Of a stretch of DNA of 50,183 nucleotides, positions 23,736-32,527 are shown one piece after another (within the stretch, counting starts at the first letter, position 1; the number at the start of each line of letters is the position of its first letter). The translations under genes were made by a program, and so were the position numbers. The notes under the pieces were generated by a model. The model did not search any database. It was not told the DNA's origin and was given only the letters and a program-made list of their open reading frames with translations. The stretch lies in the NCBI GenBank assembly GCA_910574285.1, contig CAJTAL010000031.1, positions 1 through 50,183 of the forward strand. The letters run 5' to 3'. The stretch comes from Lachnospiraceae bacterium. Its GTDB lineage: Bacteria > Bacillota > Clostridia > Lachnospirales > Lachnospiraceae.

Positions 23736-24857
23736 TCATAAATATATAGTAAAACACATTCTTTGCGGATTGTCTTTCGCTTGAAACGTATATGGAATAG
23801 AAAGTGCAGAAAAAATAGTGTCCACAATATACAAGCCTAAGCCATTTCCTCCTTGCTCTCTGCTTCTTGCATAATCAAGACGGTAAAATGGCTCAAACAA
23901 CCGGGGGATTTCGGATTGCCGAACAGGGACACATTCATTTTCAACAACAAGATTTCTGCCATCCATAGAAACAGAAATCAGCTTCCCGCTTTCTGTATAT
24001 GCAACTGCATTTGCAAGAATATTAGAAACTGCCTTTTCAAATAAGGAAATGGGTATACTGACTGTAAAATGCTGTGGCAGGCAGACAGAAAAATTTATCT
24101 CGTTTGCAACGGCAATCAGTTTATATGGCTCACAAAGGTTTGTGAGCAGTTCTGGCAAATTTATTTCGGTCGGTTTTTCTTCATTTATGATATTCATTTT
24201 GGATGTTTCTAAAATTTCATGTATCATCTCGGAAAGCTGTTCTGTTATTTCTTTGCACTCTGGCAGATATACGTCATAGTCTTGATATTTTCCTACTCCA
24301 AGTATCATATTTTCAAGAATGGCGTTTAAAGCAGTAACAGGCGTTTTTAATTCGTGGGAAGCTGCACGCAAAAAATCTATTTTCAATTTCTCGCTTTCCT
24401 GCACATACTTTTTTTCTAATTCAAGATTATGGATTGCTTTCAGCAAACTCCTGTAAAGACTATTGATATTTCCTGCCAAATCTTCAATTTCATCTCCCGA
24501 AGTAACAGAACATATCGCAGACTTATCCATTTTTGTCATGCGCAGCGCTGTTTCTGATAAGTGACAAATATTTCGCGTCATGCTTCTGGAAAAAAGTGCA
24601 GCACAGACAATGGCAATCACGATACAACAGGAAACAGAAACAGGCAGGGCACGTTTTATCGTAAATGTTACAAACTGTGAGGCATCTACGTCCGTACTGA
24701 CTAAAAATCCGTCCAGTTCCATTCCTTTCTCGCCAACAAGTCCTAAAGATATTTGTGGGGCAAGAACATACATGATGCCATGTGCAGTTATTACAATAAA
24801 TATCAAGACACTCAATGTATATAAAAATGTCTTAGGAAATATTTTTATTCGTGCCAT
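23736..24857 (-). CDS. Sensor histidine kinase (OmpR-type partner)
   Basis: A 373-residue kinase with a transmembrane helix near residues 8-28, a short outer domain, a second helix near 78-100, HAMP (about 100-150), HisKA with the phospho-His in RAASHELKTPVTAL, and an HATPase domain with SNILANAVAYTESG (N-box) and GGNGLGLYIVD (G-box). ATG 24857 is chosen because GAGGTGG lies 6 bases upstream and overlaps the end of the regulator gene. It probably controls the ABC transporter downstream. Confidence 0.9.
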   Translation of the reverse strand: MARIKIFPKTFLYTLSVLIFIVITAHGIMYVLAPQISLGLVGEKGMELDGFLVSTDVDASQFVTFTIKRALPVSVSCCIVIAIVCAALFSRSMTRNICHLSETALRMTKMDKSAICSVTSGDEIEDLAGNINSLYRSLLKAIHNLELEKKYVQESEKLKIDFLRAASHELKTPVTALNAILENMILGVGKYQDYDVYLPECKEITEQLSEMIHEILETSKMNIINEEKPTEINLPELLTNLCEPYKLIAVANEINFSVCLPQHFTVSIPISLFEKAVSNILANAVAYTESGKLISVSMDGRNLVVENECVPVRQSEIPRLFEPFYRLDYARSREQGGNGLGLYIVDTIFSALSIPYTFQAKDNPQRMCFTIYL

Positions 24858-24858
24858 A

Positions 24859-25521
24859 TTAGTCCACCTCATATTTATATCCAATTCCTTTTACAGTAAC
24901 AATGCAGTCAAGATGCAGTTTTTTTCGCAGGTTTTTTATATAAGTATCTACTGTCCTGTCAATAATAGGATGGCTGTCGCCCCATAAATCGTCAAGTATC
25001 TGGGAACGGGTCAGAACCAGTCCTTTATGCTCCACAAACAATTTCAGCAAGTCAATCTCTTTTGGAGTAACGTCGATTTTTCCATTGTCATCTTTTGCTG
25101 TATAACCTAAAAAATCTACAATTACATTTCCAAATTCGATTGTATCTGGCAAAATCCCCTTTCCGCTTCTTCTTAAAAGTGCAGTAATGCGCCGCCCTAA
25201 CAAAATCATGGAAAAGGGTTTTACGATATAGTCATCTGCCTGTCCGTCAAAGCTGGAAACTTGTGTATATTCGTCCCCTATTGCTGTTAGCATAAGTATC
25301 GGGACAGAACTTTTTTCTCTGATTTCATGCAAAACAGAAAGTCCCGATATTTTTGGAAGCATAATGTCAAGTACAATTAAGTCAATCCTGCTATTGCTAA
25401 AACATTGCAGCGCAGATTCCCCGTCATATGCAGGAATTAATTTGTGTCCCGCTAATTTCAAATACTCGCAAATCGCTTCATTTGTTTTTCGGTCATCTTC
25501 AACAATAAGTAATGTCGCCAT
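24859..25521 (-). CDS. OmpR/PhoB-family response regulator
   Basis: A 220-residue protein: receiver domain with VEDD near the start, phospho-acceptor Asp in LIVLDIMLP, Lys in YIVKPF; a C-terminal winged helix with TPKEIDLLKLFVEHKG and RTVDTYIKNLRKKL. Start ATG 25521 follows GAGGTGATTAAT; the upstream GTG in frame overlaps the ribosome site. The stop is one base before the kinase ATG. Likely targets are the repeats at 23659-23678 and the dyad at 25550-25562. Confidence 0.92.
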   Translation of the reverse strand: MATLLIVEDDRKTNEAICEYLKLAGHKLIPAYDGESALQCFSNSRIDLIVLDIMLPKISGLSVLHEIREKSSVPILMLTAIGDEYTQVSSFDGQADDYIVKPFSMILLGRRITALLRRSGKGILPDTIEFGNVIVDFLGYTAKDDNGKIDVTPKEIDLLKLFVEHKGLVLTRSQILDDLWGDSHPIIDRTVDTYIKNLRKKLHLDCIVTVKGIGYKYEVD

Positions 25522-25549
25522 ATTAATCACCTCTTTTTTCAGTTTAACA

Positions 25550-25562
25550 CTCCAATATGGAG
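25550..25562 (-). promoter_or_regulatory. Dyad upstream of the response regulator
   Basis: CTCC-AATAT-GGAG palindrome about 30 bp ahead of the regulator start. It shares AT-AT-GGA with the repeats before the ABC operon, suggesting autoregulation. Confidence 0.4.
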
Positions 25563-25681
25563 CGAATGTGAAATTTTAGAAAGAACATCCATTTATGTGC
25601 TAACTTACATCTATTATAACCGCTTATATAAATAGCAACAATTATGTAAATAGGATTTTTCCTCTCTTGTAATAGGAGATA

Positions 25682-25704
25682 AAATCTCTTATAACCAGAG
25701 ATTT
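25682..25704 (+). promoter_or_regulatory. Inverted repeat upstream of the XRE regulator
   Basis: AAATCTCT (25682-25689) and AGAGATTT (25697-25704), perfect 8-bp arms with 7-bp spacing. Related half-sites (CTCTTGTAATAGGAG) lie just upstream. Candidate operator of the divergent promoter region. Confidence 0.5.
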
Positions 25705-25778
25705 CACATCGTTTCATAGGATACTACACCTCTGTAAAATATAAGGGTAAAAATTTTTAGAGTACAGGTGGTGAACGA

Positions 25779-26138
25779 ATGGACAAAAGAAACAACGATT
25801 TTGACTTTGATTTCAGACCGTTAGGACTGGCAATCAAAAAAGCCCGTAAAGCTCAAGGCGTGACCAGAGAACAGCTTGCGGAGATTATTGATTATAATCC
25901 CAGACATCTTCAAGCTGTTGAAAATGAGGGGCAGTATCCAAGCATAGAGCTATTTCTTCAACTTATCACAATGTTTGATGTATCAGTTGACGAACATATA
26001 CATACTGAGGAAAAAGCAAAGAAAAGTTCTATCCGAAGACGTTTGGATGCTATGCTTGACCGACTGGATGACAAAGAACTGTCCGTTGTTGAAGCAACTG
26101 TAAACGGGCTATGTAAAGCAAAAGAGCCAGAGGATTGA
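25779..26138 (+). CDS. XRE-family transcriptional regulator
   Basis: A 119-residue protein with a Cro/C1 helix-turn-helix: LGLAIKKARKAQGVTREQLAEI, DYNPRHLQAVENEGQYPSIEL (about residues 13-58). It is the only plus-strand gene of the ICE section, facing away from the cargo operon. Proteins of this type are found in Tn916/Tn1549-like elements as transfer regulators. AGGTGGTGAACG precedes the start, and a perfect 8-bp inverted repeat lies about 80 bp upstream. Confidence 0.88.
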   Translation: MDKRNNDFDFDFRPLGLAIKKARKAQGVTREQLAEIIDYNPRHLQAVENEGQYPSIELFLQLITMFDVSVDEHIHTEEKAKKSSIRRRLDAMLDRLDDKELSVVEATVNGLCKAKEPED

Positions 26139-26155
26139 CCTCTGGTTTCCTTTTG
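26127..26155 (+). terminator. Terminator of the XRE gene
   Basis: CCAGAGG-ATTGA-CCTCTGG (26127-26145), then TTTCCTTTT. The stop codon lies in the loop region. Confidence 0.7.
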
Positions 26156-26165
26156 CTCCGCCCAA

Positions 26166-27983
26166 CTAATAGTTTGGGCATCCGTAACCGTAGATAGAGC
26201 CGCTCCCGACTGGATAGCTCTGCTGTTTGCAGGCATCCCCAGAGTTGCCCTCCACGGTGTAGACCGTCCCATTCTCGCATTTTTCTACGATTCCCACATG
26301 GTCGATTGAGCCGTCACTCCCCCAATCAAAGAAAATAAGGTCGCCTGCCTGCGGCTCATAGTTCTTGTCCTGCCATTGTCCTTTGCCCTTAAACCAGTTT
26401 ACACCATCCGAGCAGAGGGAGAATTTCGGGATAATGCCGCTTTCCAGATAGCCGCACTGGTCGGCGCACCACGATGTGAAGCAGGCGCACCATTCTACAC
26501 GCCCGCCAAAGCCGTACCAGCTCCAATAAGGCTGTCCACCCTCGTTGCCAAGCTGCGTCAGAGCCACTTCTACGATGGCTTGATTGCCACCGCTTGTAAA
26601 CGCCCGCCCGTATGGGTAGTAGCGTAACACATGGGCGGGGTACTGCGTGTCGCCGTACTTCTCCCAACCGAGCCGCTGTGCCTGCATTGCGGAAAATTCC
26701 ACCGCACTTGCATAGGAATAGCCGCCGTAGTTGGTCTTTGCCCATGAGATATACCCGTTCCCAAAGTTGTAGCCCTGCAGGGCGAGCTTGATGCGCTCCA
26801 TGTCAATCGGGTTCTCCACCTCGGCTGAAACAAGTGCAGCTTTCAGTTCCTGCACGCCGCACTCGATGGAATATTCGGGGTCTTTAATACCATTCGGCTC
26901 ATGGGGGTATTTCTTGTTGAAACTCCCCTCCGCCGCCTGCATCGGGTCGCTGCCTTTGCCACCAGATTCCTGCATCATCACCGCCTTTATCAGCTCCACA
27001 TATTCGGGGATTCCGTACTGCTTCGCATACTTCTGTATCAGCGGCGTGTAGGCTTCGACCTCCGCACTGACAGGGGTATAGGAAGTGCTGTCGCTGCCGC
27101 CCCCGAACAGGGAAACGGCGCATCCAAGCAGGACGACGATAAGAATTATCACAATGGCAATCCAGCCGCCTGCGATAAGGGCAGAAATTAACGCCTTAGT
27201 CCCTGCGATAATCGCCCTGACCGCCGCAATGGTCGCCTTGACCGTGGCTTTCGTCGCTTCGGCTGTCGCTTTTGCGGTGACTTTTGCCGTCTGCGCCGCT
27301 TTCTGGGCGGCTTTGGCAGATGCTTTCGCCGTTTTCTGTGCCGCCTTTGCGGTCTGCTCGGTGGTCTTAATCGCTGTCTTGGATGTCGCCTTTGCGGTTT
27401 TCACGCCTTTTTCCGTCGCCTTGACTGTGCCTTTTGCTGTGGTCTTGACGGTTTTTTCCGCATTTCTGGCGGTTGTCTTTATCGTCCGCTTTCCCTGCTG
27501 TCTGGTCTTTATCAGCGAGTTTGCCGCCGTCTGGGGCGTTTCGGTCTTGACAGGAGCAGCGGAAACAGCGGGACGGCTTGCAGTCCCTTGTATTTCCTGC
27601 AAGCCGTCCTGCCTTATTGTACGCATGGCGTTTTGTCCCGCCTTGTTCCGCATTGTTTTCTGCTCTGCGGCTTTCTTCGCCCGCTTTGCCTTAAAATCGG
27701 CGATTTTATCCTTTGCCTTACCGATATTCTCCCTTGTAATCTGGGCGTTTTTCTGCCCCTGCTTATTAAATTGGTGGATGCCCTCGTCCCTGATACGCCC
27801 CGAAGCATGGGAAACCTTGTCGGCGGCATATTCCGTGGGGGAATTTTCCTCCGCATAATATCCCTGCTCCGCTTTGTCCTTTGTCTTAGCGTAAGCGGAT
27901 TTCATGCGTTCCCCTGCAACAACCGCCTTATCCAGTGTCTTAATCGTGCCTTTGACCGCATCTCTGGTCTTTATATCAGCCAT
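26166..27983 (-). CDS. Conjugation cell-wall hydrolase (lysozyme-like plus CHAP/C40 domain)
   Basis: A 605-residue, membrane-anchored enzyme that opens peptidoglycan for the transfer channel (as Tn916 Orf14/CwlT). Residues 1-265 are a very basic cytoplasmic region rich in Lys, Ala and Thr with AKxTxKAT repeats; a transmembrane helix lies at about 270-292 (WIAIVIILIVVLLGCAV). Outside it has a lysozyme-like lytic transglycosylase domain (catalytic Glu in MQESGGKGSDPMQ, about residues 335-460) and a CHAP-type peptidase domain (Cys in EWCACFTSWC, His in DHVGIVEK, about 470-605). GGAGGTC precedes the start. Confidence 0.88.
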   Translation of the reverse strand: MADIKTRDAVKGTIKTLDKAVVAGERMKSAYAKTKDKAEQGYYAEENSPTEYAADKVSHASGRIRDEGIHQFNKQGQKNAQITRENIGKAKDKIADFKAKRAKKAAEQKTMRNKAGQNAMRTIRQDGLQEIQGTASRPAVSAAPVKTETPQTAANSLIKTRQQGKRTIKTTARNAEKTVKTTAKGTVKATEKGVKTAKATSKTAIKTTEQTAKAAQKTAKASAKAAQKAAQTAKVTAKATAEATKATVKATIAAVRAIIAGTKALISALIAGGWIAIVIILIVVLLGCAVSLFGGGSDSTSYTPVSAEVEAYTPLIQKYAKQYGIPEYVELIKAVMMQESGGKGSDPMQAAEGSFNKKYPHEPNGIKDPEYSIECGVQELKAALVSAEVENPIDMERIKLALQGYNFGNGYISWAKTNYGGYSYASAVEFSAMQAQRLGWEKYGDTQYPAHVLRYYPYGRAFTSGGNQAIVEVALTQLGNEGGQPYWSWYGFGGRVEWCACFTSWCADQCGYLESGIIPKFSLCSDGVNWFKGKGQWQDKNYEPQAGDLIFFDWGSDGSIDHVGIVEKCENGTVYTVEGNSGDACKQQSYPVGSGSIYGYGCPNY

Positions 27984-28021
27984 AAAATCCGACCTCCTTT
28001 CCCAGAAGATTTGCGGTCATG

Positions 28022-28807
28022 TCAGTCTGCTTTTTTTGCCACCACGACAAGCCTGCCGTTCTGTGCGGAGTATTCGCAGGTGGAGAGGGTAATGAGCTTA
28101 TCCCCATATTCAGCGGTCACGCCCGTATCATACAAGGCAAGCTCCTTGCACTTCCCGACATAAGCATCAAACTCTTTTTCATTTTCCGCATTGACAAAAT
28201 CATAGTAGCGGTAGCCCTCCGAACTGTACGCAACCGTCTTAAAAACGGCGATGATTTCATAGCTCCCCTGCTCCGTGAGGGTGTCAAACTGGACAGTTTT
28301 ATGCTTCTCATAGAAACTCTTGGATTTGTAATTTTCCAACGCCCCGAACATCCTGCCGCCTTTGATGTGGTGTCCGTAGATAACCAGATTGTCGCTTGTG
28401 GGGATGTCGCAGTCCTCTTGGATATACGGCACGCCTAAGTCACTGTATTCCTTTTCAAAGCTGTGCTTCAGATAGAAGTTGGGATTGTTCTTACTCTGCA
28501 TGACGGGGTAGTTGATGCTTGTTCCGTCAATGGCAATCCACCCGACCATATCCTCATTCTGCAAATACAGTTCTTTGTATTTTGCCAATATATCCTCGCC
28601 CTCGCTGACGGGCGTATCCTTATCTTTTGGCGGTTCTTTCTCTGGCTCGGCGTTCTCCACGACCTCGGCAATCTCCGCAAAGGCTTCCGTCTGCTCATCT
28701 ATCTGCTGGTAATGGCTGTAAATCTTAAAGCCGCAAAAAACCGCTGCTCCTAAAAAGGCAACAGCGGCGGCAGTACAGAGAATACATTTATAGTTTTTCA
28801 GATTCAT
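28022..28807 (-). CDS. srtB: Class B sortase
   Basis: A 261-residue membrane-anchored transpeptidase with an N-terminal signal-anchor (about residues 9-30), an acidic/proline linker (about 40-70) and the sortase barrel. Catalytic residues visible: His in IYGHHIKGG, Cys in LSTCEYS, Arg in NGRLVVVAK. Class B sortases of Tn1549-type elements probably fix an ICE surface protein to the wall; no LPxTG-type substrate is visible in this window. AAAGGAATAA precedes the start. It follows the DUF6075-like gene and precedes the wall hydrolase. Confidence 0.92.
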   Translation of the reverse strand: MNLKNYKCILCTAAAVAFLGAAVFCGFKIYSHYQQIDEQTEAFAEIAEVVENAEPEKEPPKDKDTPVSEGEDILAKYKELYLQNEDMVGWIAIDGTSINYPVMQSKNNPNFYLKHSFEKEYSDLGVPYIQEDCDIPTSDNLVIYGHHIKGGRMFGALENYKSKSFYEKHKTVQFDTLTEQGSYEIIAVFKTVAYSSEGYRYYDFVNAENEKEFDAYVGKCKELALYDTGVTAEYGDKLITLSTCEYSAQNGRLVVVAKKAD

Positions 28808-28889
28808 AAATTATTCCTTTCTTTATTCTGCCCTGCTTTCTGGGCATAGAAATATGCCCGCAGGGTGTTTCCTATTTTCTTGTTTTCAG

Positions 28890-29294
28890 TTACCGTGTAT
28901 GCTCCGCCTGCTTCTTGGGCGTGGGTAAATCCCTGCAATATTCGGGATACCTTGCCTTGATGCCCTCCATGAAATACGGGGCGAACTCGCAGCAAAACAG
29001 TTCCTCTGGCGTGGAGAGTTTCTCACGCCCCTCCTCGGCGTAACCGTTCCAGAGGTTAAAGGCAAGGCGGCAGACCTTGACCGTGCCGCTCGTCTGCCAT
29101 CCGCCGTGCATCCCCTCTGGCTTGATGCAGTCCGTCTTAAAATCAAACATGGCGTTGATGTTCCGCCTTGTTTCCCCCGCAATCCCCATCACATAGAAGA
29201 ATGCCCTGTGGTAGCAGTCGTTTACCCTGCATTTCATCATGCTTTCCAGAAAAAAATCACGGTGGGCTGCGTTGCGAAACCTTATCTCTGACAT
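28890..29294 (-). CDS. DUF6075-like conserved ICE protein
   Basis: A 134-residue soluble protein: MSEIRFRNAAHRDFFLESMM, then CRVNDCYHRAFFYVMGIAGE and a C-terminal half with LAFNLWNGYAEEG and PEELFCCEFAPYFMEGIKAR. It occurs in Tn1549-like elements, where I know it as DUF6075. No catalytic motif is evident. ATG 29294 is used because GGAGGG sits 6 bases upstream. Located between virB4 and sortase. Confidence 0.7.
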   Translation of the reverse strand: MSEIRFRNAAHRDFFLESMMKCRVNDCYHRAFFYVMGIAGETRRNINAMFDFKTDCIKPEGMHGGWQTSGTVKVCRLAFNLWNGYAEEGREKLSTPEELFCCEFAPYFMEGIKARYPEYCRDLPTPKKQAEHTR

Positions 29295-29308
29295 AAAAAT
29301 CCCTCCTT

Positions 29309-30211
29309 TTAGCACTCCCCAAATTTCGTCGTCATCAGCTTATACAGCTCCGTATTGCGTGGGAATTTGTTGACGAACGGCACGAGGGAGCTGCCGACTT
29401 TCAATAATCCCTGCCCCGCACCGACATTCGTGATATAGCTCATCTGAAGGTCGGAGATATTAAGGAGCTTCGCAAGCTCAATACGGTCTGTGGACGCTTG
29501 GTTCAGCATGATGATAAACTCGCTGTTGGCAAGCATCGTCCTCGCCGTATGGCTCTGCAATAGGTCATCGACATTTTGTGTGATGCCCGTGCAGTACGCC
29601 CCGTACTTACGCACACGCTTCCAGAGGGTAAAGAGGAAATTGGCACTATACTCATGCTGGAACAGCAGATAGATTTCATCAATGAAGATAAAGGTGTTCC
29701 TGCCTTTCGCCCTGTTCTGGGTGATGCGGTTTAAGATGCTGTCGAGGACGACGAGCATACCGATAGGCTGTAACTGCTTGCCCAAATCCAGAATATCGTA
29801 GCAGATAAGGCGGCTGTGGGTGTCCACATTCGTATGCTTGGCAAAGGTGTTGAGAGAGCCGTCCGTGAAAAGCTCAATCGCAAGGGCGATTTCCTGCGCT
29901 TCTGGCTCGTCCTGCTTTAATAATTCCTCACGGAAGTCCTGCAAGGTCGGCGGCGTCCCCATATAGTTGCCCTGCTGGTAGTAGCGGTAGACGCCCGCCG
30001 TGCAGCGGTCAATGATGGACTTCTGCTTTGCACCCAAACTTGCACCTCCGATGAGCTGCTCGCACAAAGACAAAATAAACTCTGATTTCAAGATGACGGG
30101 GTTTGCACCGTCGCCGTAATCAGAGTTCATGTCCATCGCATTGATGTGGTTGTCGCTCGTCGCCGAGATGTGGATGACCTCGCCCTGCATGGCTTTCACA
30201 AGAGGGGCGTA
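29309..30211 (-). CDS. VirB4-like ATPase, exon 2 (C-terminal 300 residues)
   Basis: Continuation of the conjugation ATPase after the group II intron. It starts with YAPLVKAMQGEVIHISATSD and includes FIFIDEIYLLFQ (second acidic ATPase motif) and GITQNVDDLLQS, to the stop at 29309. When joined after codon 477 of exon 1, the sequence reads DPERE-YAPLVKAM, the uninterrupted family consensus, and totals 777 residues. Reading further upstream in this frame enters the intron. Confidence 0.88.
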   Translation of the reverse strand, partial: YAPLVKAMQGEVIHISATSDNHINAMDMNSDYGDGANPVILKSEFILSLCEQLIGGASLGAKQKSIIDRCTAGVYRYYQQGNYMGTPPTLQDFREELLKQDEPEAQEIALAIELFTDGSLNTFAKHTNVDTHSRLICYDILDLGKQLQPIGMLVVLDSILNRITQNRAKGRNTFIFIDEIYLLFQHEYSANFLFTLWKRVRKYGAYCTGITQNVDDLLQSHTARTMLANSEFIIMLNQASTDRIELAKLLNISDLQMSYITNVGAGQGLLKVGSSLVPFVNKFPRNTELYKLMTTKFGEC

Positions 30212-30250
30212 GTCGGCTAAGTCGGGGCGGTTACCCGCCCTTTCTCGCCT

Positions 30251-30287
30251 AAGAACCGTACATGAGCGTTTCCACTCATACGGCTCA
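30251..30287 (-). ncRNA. Group II intron domain V
   Basis: TGAGCCGTATGAGTGGAAAC followed by GCTCATGTACGGTTCTT on the minus strand: the highly conserved hairpin with GNRA-type loop and central bulge of domain V, the catalytic heart of the ribozyme. Confidence 0.9.
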
Positions 30288-30296
30288 AGCATTTCA

Positions 30297-31976
30297 TCAC
30301 TCTTTCGAGCGGCTCTCAAGATAGATTCGTTGGCAGTCAGCATGAACATACGCCATGTTAGCCACTTCCTCCTTGCCACCGCAGGACTTTGGTACTTTAA
30401 AGAAAATTTCCCTCTCGTCCGAAATGTCCAGTGGCATTCCACAGTGATAGCAACAGCCGTTTTGATTCTTCCAGATTAGTTTGAATCTTCCTGAAAGTTT
30501 CTTCATTCCCTGATTAAACTTACGCTGTCTGAAATATTCCGTATCAAGGAACGGATTGGCTGCTTCCCTTACTTTTGTGTGTCGGACAATCGGCGTATGG
30601 TCTACCCGTATCAGCTCCTTTGTGTCCGTAGCGAACACCCAGTTTTGGTTTCCCCTGCGATGCCAATACCTCGTGGAAATCCACCATTGCCCTTTCTTCG
30701 GATGCCGTCTTTTCGCCCATCTCCACAATAACTCATAGAGAATATAGTCCAAATGTGCAAACGCTTCTGCCGCACATACAGACTGGTGGTAATTCGTCCA
30801 TCCTCGGATTTGTTGGTTCAGTTTCATAATCAGCACGTCCTGATTCCATGCTTTCCCACGTTTCAATATCGTGTCAGATAAATTCCTCACGATTGCCTGT
30901 ATGGATTTCTTTGACGGCTTCACAATCAGCTTTCCTTTAAATTTTCGGAATGTCCAGCCTAACATATCGAATCCGTCGTTGATGTGGGTGACTACCGTTT
31001 TCTCATCAGATAATTCCAAGCCCCTTGTTTTCAGAAAGTCTTTTATCAATCCCTTTGCTTCTAAGGCGATTTCCTCCGTTGCCGCTGTGACAACAAAATC
31101 GTCTGCGTAGCGCACCAGATTGACTTTGTGGGCGTTCTTGAACCGTAAGTCCACCTTCCCAAGCCTGTTGGTGTGGAATCTGTCTGACAATACTTTCTGC
31201 ATACCGTCCAGTGCCATGTTTGCAAGAATCGGTGAAATGACACCGCCCTGCGGAGTGCCGTCCTCTGTCGGGAACAGCTCCCCTTTGAAGATAAATCCCG
31301 CTTTCAGGAACTGTTTCAGAATAGATTTGTCCATAGGGATATTTTCCACTAACCATTCATGGCTGATGTTATCAAAACAGCCTTTGATGTCGCCCTCTAA
31401 AACCCATTCGGGCGATACCTTGCGTGACAATGCCGTGAAAATATATTCGCACGCGTCCTGACAGCAACGCCCCTTTCTGAAACCAAACGATTTCGTGTCG
31501 GCGGTTGTTTCTGCCACTGGCTCCAATGCTAAGGCGTATAACGCCTGCATTGCCCTGTCATACATGGTTGGAATCCCTAACGGGCGTTTCTTTTTCTTGT
31601 CTTTCTTCTCGATATAGACACGCCGTAACGGTCTTGCTTTATAGCCTTTGTCTGTCAATGACATGACAGCCCTCATCTTCATTGCAGGCGTTGACCAGAT
31701 TTCCCCGTCCACCCCTGCGGTTTTCTTTCCTTTGTTCGTGGTCACACGCCTTACGGCGAGTGCTTTTGCATAGAACGAGTGCGTCAACAGATACTGAAGC
31801 CGCTTCACTGTGTTCCATTTCTTTTCCTGAGTTGCCTTGACAATCCTGACTTGCAGCCTATTAACTTCCTGCTCCGCTTTCTTCCAGTCGATAGTTTTCC
31901 ACTGAATGGAAAGCCGCTTGCTGTCCGATAATCTCTCGGAAACTGGCGTTTCCGTCGTTGAATTATTACCGTTCAT
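30297..31976 (-). CDS. ltrA: Group II intron reverse transcriptase/maturase/HNH endonuclease
   Basis: A 559-residue intron-encoded protein. The N-terminal RT0/RT domain contains RPLGIPTMYDRAMQALYALAL, VLEGDIKGCFDNISH, GTPQGGVISPILANMAL and the active site LVRYADDFVV (YADD). The maturase X domain follows (about residues 350-450, GMIM-type RGWTNYHQSVC). The C-terminal HNH endonuclease has CCYHCGMPL and ANMAYVHADCQRIY. It helps splicing and drives retrohoming. Start 31976 has GGAGG 7 bases upstream. All active residues are present, so the intron may be mobile. Confidence 0.93.
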   Translation of the reverse strand: MNGNNSTTETPVSERLSDSKRLSIQWKTIDWKKAEQEVNRLQVRIVKATQEKKWNTVKRLQYLLTHSFYAKALAVRRVTTNKGKKTAGVDGEIWSTPAMKMRAVMSLTDKGYKARPLRRVYIEKKDKKKKRPLGIPTMYDRAMQALYALALEPVAETTADTKSFGFRKGRCCQDACEYIFTALSRKVSPEWVLEGDIKGCFDNISHEWLVENIPMDKSILKQFLKAGFIFKGELFPTEDGTPQGGVISPILANMALDGMQKVLSDRFHTNRLGKVDLRFKNAHKVNLVRYADDFVVTAATEEIALEAKGLIKDFLKTRGLELSDEKTVVTHINDGFDMLGWTFRKFKGKLIVKPSKKSIQAIVRNLSDTILKRGKAWNQDVLIMKLNQQIRGWTNYHQSVCAAEAFAHLDYILYELLWRWAKRRHPKKGQWWISTRYWHRRGNQNWVFATDTKELIRVDHTPIVRHTKVREAANPFLDTEYFRQRKFNQGMKKLSGRFKLIWKNQNGCCYHCGMPLDISDEREIFFKVPKSCGGKEEVANMAYVHADCQRIYLESRSKE

Positions 31977-32527
31977 AGGTTTACCTCCATTCTTTGCCAT
32001 GAAATACCGTGGGATAAGTCTGCACCCTTTCGGGTCAGGGCAAATTTTGAACCCCTATGCCCCGCCATTACAGCAGAGCCGTTCGCTTTTTATCCCGTTC
32101 CTCTACCCTCTGTGCCATCTCTCTGCCTTACGGCTTCGATACCTTAAATATAAGGAACACATAGGGCTTACCAAGTTCCGCATAATAAATAATTGTGAAT
32201 GCCTTAGACGCCATCTTTGAGCCGGGAGGAATCACGTCCATTTGTTACGGCGTCGCGAAAGTCACCGCAACCACCTCCGCACCTTTTGGTGTAAGTGTAT
32301 CAGCCTTATTTCACTTATTCCCTGTAACGACTCTTACAATGGTTCACATTACATTCGTCATAGCACTCTTATCCTAACAGTACGCCCGACTTAGGCTGTC
32401 AGGTTTCCCATATTGTCCCACAAGCTTCCCACCTGAACGTTGCCATTCACGCAGATTGTGGTAGGATTACCCCAAATGGATAGGGTAGCTGACGACCAGC
32501 AATTTATTATGCGACTTCTTGTCGCGC

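Larger units (their letters stand above)
30212..32527 (-). mobile_element. Group II intron inserted in virB4
   Basis: A 2316-base ribozyme with an internal reverse transcriptase. The 5' end reads GCGCGACAAGAAG (consensus GTGCG, with C at position 2) and the 3' end finishes in AC, fitting the AY rule. Domain V is unmistakable at 30251-30287, and domain VI lies between it and 30212. About 500 bases of structured 5' RNA (domains I-III) precede the protein. Boundaries are defined by restoring the VirB4 frame exactly (E477-Y478). Confidence 0.88.

Noticed and set aside
27085-27858. 257-codon plus-strand frame rich in Ala, Val and Phe
   Set aside because: It is the antisense shadow of the Lys/Ala/Thr repeats in the wall hydrolase; the minus-strand frame has domains and a ribosome site.
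28804-28995. 63-codon minus-strand frame between the DUF6075-like gene and sortase
   Set aside because: It mostly overlaps the end of the DUF6075-like gene in another frame and has no ribosome site.
30212-30442. Extension of the C-terminal VirB4 frame upstream to 30442
   Set aside because: These bases encode intron domain V/VI and the end of the maturase gene; the true exon starts at 30211.
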